From assembly GCF_019752415.1 (NCBI RefSeq), contig NZ_JAIEME010000012.1, positions 1 to 56,027 on the forward strand: a stretch of DNA of 56,027 nt, written 5' to 3'. The stretch is from Nitrosomonas sp. (lineage in GTDB: Bacteria > Pseudomonadota > Gammaproteobacteria > Burkholderiales > Nitrosomonadaceae). A program made the position numbers and the translations under genes. Below are positions 52,888 through 56,027 of this stretch, piece by piece (position 1 is the stretch's first letter; the number at the start of each line of letters is the position of its first letter). Below the pieces are notes generated by a model, which was not told where the DNA came from, did not search any database, and saw only the letters and a list, made by a program, of their open reading frames with translations.

Positions 52888-53985
52888 TCATACTATCGCT
52901 CCGATCCTAACCGGGACGCGTTGCCTGCCGAATTGACTGGTAAATTGCCCGTAACGGCCCGCAATGACGGTATTGCAATCTTCACAACGTCCCTCCGGAG
53001 TCAGATGGTAATGTTTGATTTCGTACCAGTCGCGCACGATAACAGCGTTCCCGCATGCCGGACAATATGTCGTATCGCCTTCAAGATTATGCACATTGCC
53101 GGTGTACACATACTGCAACCCGGCTTCCAGCGCAATCTTACGTGCCTGAATCAATGTTTCAGGCGGTGTAGACGGTATATCATTCAGTTTGTAATCCGGA
53201 TGAAAAGCACTGAAATGCAGCGGCACATCGGTACCCAATTCTTTTACGATCCACTCGCTCATCGCACTGATTTCCTGACTGGAATCATTCAGACCTGGAA
53301 TCAATAACGTAGTCAACTCAAGCCACACATCAGTTTCATGTTTGAGATACTTCAATGTCTCCAGCACAGGCTGCAGGCGCGACCCGGTTTGCTTGACATA
53401 AAACTCATCGGCAAATGCCTTGAGATCAACATTGGCGGCGTCCATCTTGGCAAAAAAGTCACGCCGCGGTTGCGCATGAATATAACCCGCCGTCACGGCC
53501 ACAGTTTTGATGTCCCTGGCATGACAAGCATCCGCCACGTCCATCGCATACTCGGCAAAAATCACCGGATCGTTGTAAGTGAATGCAACACTCTTGCAGC
53601 CCTGTTTTTCCGCAGAGCGCGCAATAGCTTCGGGACTGGCTTGATCCAGTAGCTTGTCAAAGCTGCGCGATTTGGAAATATCCCAGTTCTGGCAAAATTT
53701 GCAGGCAAGGTTACAACCCGCAGTGCCGAATGACAAAACACTGCTACCGGGATAAAACTGGTTTAATGGCTTTTTCTCGATGGGATCGACACAAAAACCG
53801 GACGAACGCCCATAAGTAGTCAATACCATCGCATCGCCAACACGGCCCCGAACGAAACAAGCACCACGCTGCCCCTCATGCAATTTACAATCGCGCGGAC
53901 ACAAATCACATTGGATCCGGCCATCATTAAGCTGATGCCAATATTTTGCTGGGTATTGCTCAGCGGCACTAATCGGTTCATCCAT
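52888..53985 (-). CDS. amrS: AmmeMemoRadiSam system radical SAM protein
   Basis: Start ATG 53985 overlaps the AmrA stop and has AAGGAGTG upstream. The 365-residue protein has CDLCPRDCKL at the N-terminus and CNLACKFCQNW, the 4Fe-4S radical SAM motif (C-x3-C-x2-C), then FTYNDPVIFAEYA. The C-terminus carries two more Cys pairs (CPACG and CEDC). The system joins it with AmrA and AmrB; its product is not established. Confidence 0.93.
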   Translation of the reverse strand: MDEPISAAEQYPAKYWHQLNDGRIQCDLCPRDCKLHEGQRGACFVRGRVGDAMVLTTYGRSSGFCVDPIEKKPLNQFYPGSSVLSFGTAGCNLACKFCQNWDISKSRSFDKLLDQASPEAIARSAEKQGCKSVAFTYNDPVIFAEYAMDVADACHARDIKTVAVTAGYIHAQPRRDFFAKMDAANVDLKAFADEFYVKQTGSRLQPVLETLKYLKHETDVWLELTTLLIPGLNDSSQEISAMSEWIVKELGTDVPLHFSAFHPDYKLNDIPSTPPETLIQARKIALEAGLQYVYTGNVHNLEGDTTYCPACGNAVIVRDWYEIKHYHLTPEGRCEDCNTVIAGRYGQFTSQFGRQRVPVRIGAIV

Positions 53986-54571
53986 GCGCACACTCCTTGG
54001 AATAACCCGTCTCACACCATTTACTCACGGTATAGCGGGATAACTTAACATCTTCAGCCCAGAAATCTTCAGACAATCGGGCTTTGGACTTGAGCTTGGC
54101 GAGAAACTGCTGTGGTTGCGGAAGACTTTCCCATACCTGCGGTAAGAATGTGCTGCGATAAGGCCCATACTCGAACACAACCCCGTCAATATCCGGACGC
54201 AATTGCGCCAGCGCATCGGCTTCACTGGTAAAACCAAGCAGTTGCAACTCGGAGAGTAGTGATACTTCCAAGCTGACTGTATCCAATTCATCAGCAGCCA
54301 AGGGCGCAAAACGGGGATCGTACAAGGCAGCCGATACCGCATTATTGCTCACATCCTCAATCAATGGATCACAAGCTTGCAGCGAACCGATACAACCCCG
54401 CAATTCACCCCATTGCGTCAAGGTGACAAACGTTGCCCCCGGCTTGGATAGCCACGGCATATTTTCATCAACCTCTGCCGCAGATACACCAGATACATGC
54501 AAAGCACGGGAAATAGCCGCACGTGCAATTTGCAACAGTATTTTCCCTTGCTCATTTTTCTCAAGTGACAT
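53978..54571 (-). CDS. amrA: AmmeMemoRadiSam system protein A (AMMECR1 family)
   Basis: The ATG at 54571 fits the GGGGA site seven bases upstream better than ATG 54577. The 197-residue protein has TFVTLTQWGELRGCIGSLQA, DPRFAPLAADELDTVSLEVS, the AMMECR1 fold. It lies between amrB and amrS with overlaps, so the three are one operon. Confidence 0.9.
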   Translation of the reverse strand: MSLEKNEQGKILLQIARAAISRALHVSGVSAAEVDENMPWLSKPGATFVTLTQWGELRGCIGSLQACDPLIEDVSNNAVSAALYDPRFAPLAADELDTVSLEVSLLSELQLLGFTSEADALAQLRPDIDGVVFEYGPYRSTFLPQVWESLPQPQQFLAKLKSKARLSEDFWAEDVKLSRYTVSKWCETGYSKECAHG

Positions 54572-54584
54572 ACGCATATCCCCA

Positions 54585-55367
54585 TTAGTTAAATGCAATC
54601 GCCGCATAACCGACCACTTGATCGCGTAAACCTGCGGTATCTCCGGAGTTTCTCAGATCTAGCAAATGTGGTGTTAGATGATGCTGTTGAGCGGCGAGGA
54701 TCAAGCCGTTAATAGCCGTACTCCCACATGCCTGATCATGGTCAATCGGCTGCCGTAACTTCATTATGGATTGAACCGTTGCACTGTCCACACGCTGCGC
54801 CGTTGCATACGGTAAATAATGCGACAGATCCGAACTGATCACAATCAAGGTTTCTTCCCCGCCCCATAGTAGCTCCAATACTTCCGCCACTGCTTCTGCC
54901 GATGTCATGCCAACCGCCAGGGGCAGCAAAGTAAAATCACCCAGCACCTTTTGCAGGAATGGCAATTGCACTTCCAAGGAGTGTTCCAGGACGTGCGCTT
55001 CCTTACTGACGGTCACTTGGGGTAAATGGGAAATCGCGTTGGCTAAATCCGAATCCAGTTCCACGCTACCCAGCGGCGTATCAAAAACATCCACTCCGGG
55101 TAAAGCCAAACCATACACGGCAACACGATGCGCAGGGCCGAGCAATACGACACGCTGGATTACTGATGCAACAGAATGCAAGCTGGCATACGCTGTCGCA
55201 GCGATTGCACCGGAATACACATACCCCGCGTGCGGAACAATCAGTGCTTTGGGTTTGGAATCGTGAAATTCCGCTTTTGCAAGTAAATGCTGAACATCCT
55301 GTTCAAGCTGCCATGCATCAGCGGGATAAAACAAACCTGCCACCGCAGGCGAACGAATCGTAGTCAT
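54585..55367 (-). CDS. amrB: AmmeMemoRadiSam system protein B (Memo family)
   Basis: Start ATG 55367 (MTTIRSPAVAGLFYPADAWQ). The 260-residue protein has ALIVPHAGYVYSGAIAATAY, VVLLGPAHRV, EHSLEVQLPFLQKVLGDFTL and VISSDLSHYLPY, Memo-type metal-site His/Glu/Asp residues. Its start is the first of the operon. Related to class III extradiol dioxygenases but no oxidase role shown. Confidence 0.92.
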   Translation of the reverse strand: MTTIRSPAVAGLFYPADAWQLEQDVQHLLAKAEFHDSKPKALIVPHAGYVYSGAIAATAYASLHSVASVIQRVVLLGPAHRVAVYGLALPGVDVFDTPLGSVELDSDLANAISHLPQVTVSKEAHVLEHSLEVQLPFLQKVLGDFTLLPLAVGMTSAEAVAEVLELLWGGEETLIVISSDLSHYLPYATAQRVDSATVQSIMKLRQPIDHDQACGSTAINGLILAAQQHHLTPHLLDLRNSGDTAGLRDQVVGYAAIAFN

Positions 55368-55412
55368 AGTTCTTTCTTCTCCAGCAGCCTTATTAATATA
55401 GGCATAAGACAC

Positions 55413-56027
55413 AAAATCAAGAAAAAGATTGCAACTGTCTGGTCAACTCACATTCAACGTTCCTATGAAATTCTATTCATTTTTTCAAAATATTAATTGC
55501 ACGCCGCTGATGATGCAAGCATAGATCATTCGAATCCGAAGCAGCGGCGTGCAAATGGCTTAAATTCCCTACATTATGATCCAGAAAGGCTTGACTCTGA
55601 CTGCAGGCAACTACTTGTAAACTTCTACTGCATCCAGATACCATTTAGTTAAACGCTCAGTTGCGTCGAATATCGTCCACCAAACTCAGGGATCAGCGAT
55701 AGCGGATCCCGTGGTTTATCCTGTGGCTCAGAAGATGGATGAAGTATTTTTGCATCGATTAAATCACTCATCGATCATTTTGCAGTTGGGCTGAATGGAT
55801 TTGAAGGCAATACTTCCGGTCACCAGCCATCCCGATAAGTATTCATCAGATTGGTCGCATTATTGGCAAACCGGTTGATGCTGTGACGGTCAATTCTTAG
55901 GGAAACGCTGAATAATTCATCGCGCAGTAGAGATCAAGCCGAATGACTATGTGATATTGCGATAATTTGCGCAATTTTGACCTGAATTACATCATTTTTT
56001 GCATTATTACCCTCATTTCTTGTTTTC
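55413..56027. other. Right-edge noncoding region
   Basis: I see no supported gene in these 615 bases. A stretch at 55906-55990 (AGGGAAACGCTGAATAA and on) resembles insertion-sequence ends in this group, which would place an IS at or past the edge, but I cannot confirm it. Confidence 0.4.

Noticed and set aside
52780-53307. 175-residue plus-strand frame
   Set aside because: It overlaps the 3' end of amrS on the other strand and has no support.

Overview
The window looks like part of a betaproteobacterial chromosome, most likely a Nitrosomonas-type ammonia oxidiser. The evidence is the mix of housekeeping genes (thiS-thiG-trmB, murU-amgK, ubiK-comM, an mlaA-shc-hpnG hopanoid cluster, an AttEFGH-type cluster, an amrB-amrA-amrS cluster) and many degraded insertion sequences. 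The genus is an inference from gene content; no 16S rRNA gene is present.

Positions 1-14907 are the early half of a lambda-like prophage. Its layout is a mirror image of lambda. A leftward operon carries a Cro/YdaS-like regulator, a YmfL (CII-like) regulator and a replication-type protein that runs off the left edge in a DSLIP-repeat tail. A rightward repressor gene is followed by three small genes in the position of lambda rexAB: a lipoprotein, a secreted protein and a cytosolic protein. A long rightward operon then carries YqaJ exonuclease, RecT, an Rmf-like fusion protein, a zinc-hook ATPase, three HNH nucleases, many small proteins and a probable excisionase. Two promoters with the same design (TTGACA, then a 16-bp operator, then a -10) flank the repressor block, and there are five related operator copies in total. 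The element ends in a 20-bp copy of a tRNA-Leu 3' end, followed by the remnant N-terminus of a P4-type integrase. This suggests two elements entered the same tRNA site one after the other.

Positions 15599-25583 are ordinary core genes: a RIO kinase, thiamin thiazole synthesis (thiS, thiG), trmB, an HD-GYP c-di-GMP phosphodiesterase, pepP, the cell-wall recycling pair murU-amgK, ubiK and comM.

Positions 25584-33000 are an accessory patch: a decayed group II intron, a secreted GH38-like glycosidase, an AT-rich membrane glycosyltransferase, two broken transposase genes and a 35-residue membrane protein.

Positions 33099-43900 hold an AttEFGH-like ABC exporter/lipocalin operon, a parvulin, a lone HlyC-like acyltransferase, an MsbA-like exporter, and a MerR-controlled thiopurine methyltransferase/TSUP exporter operon with a textbook 19-bp-spacer promoter. 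Two neighbouring pseudogenes (HupE and a TonB-dependent receptor) follow.

Positions 43994-55367 carry the hopanoid operon, an exbB without exbD, xseA with an inverted pair of perfect DnaA boxes upstream, small membrane and periplasmic proteins, gene remnants and the AmmeMemoRadiSam operon. The last 600 bases show no gene.
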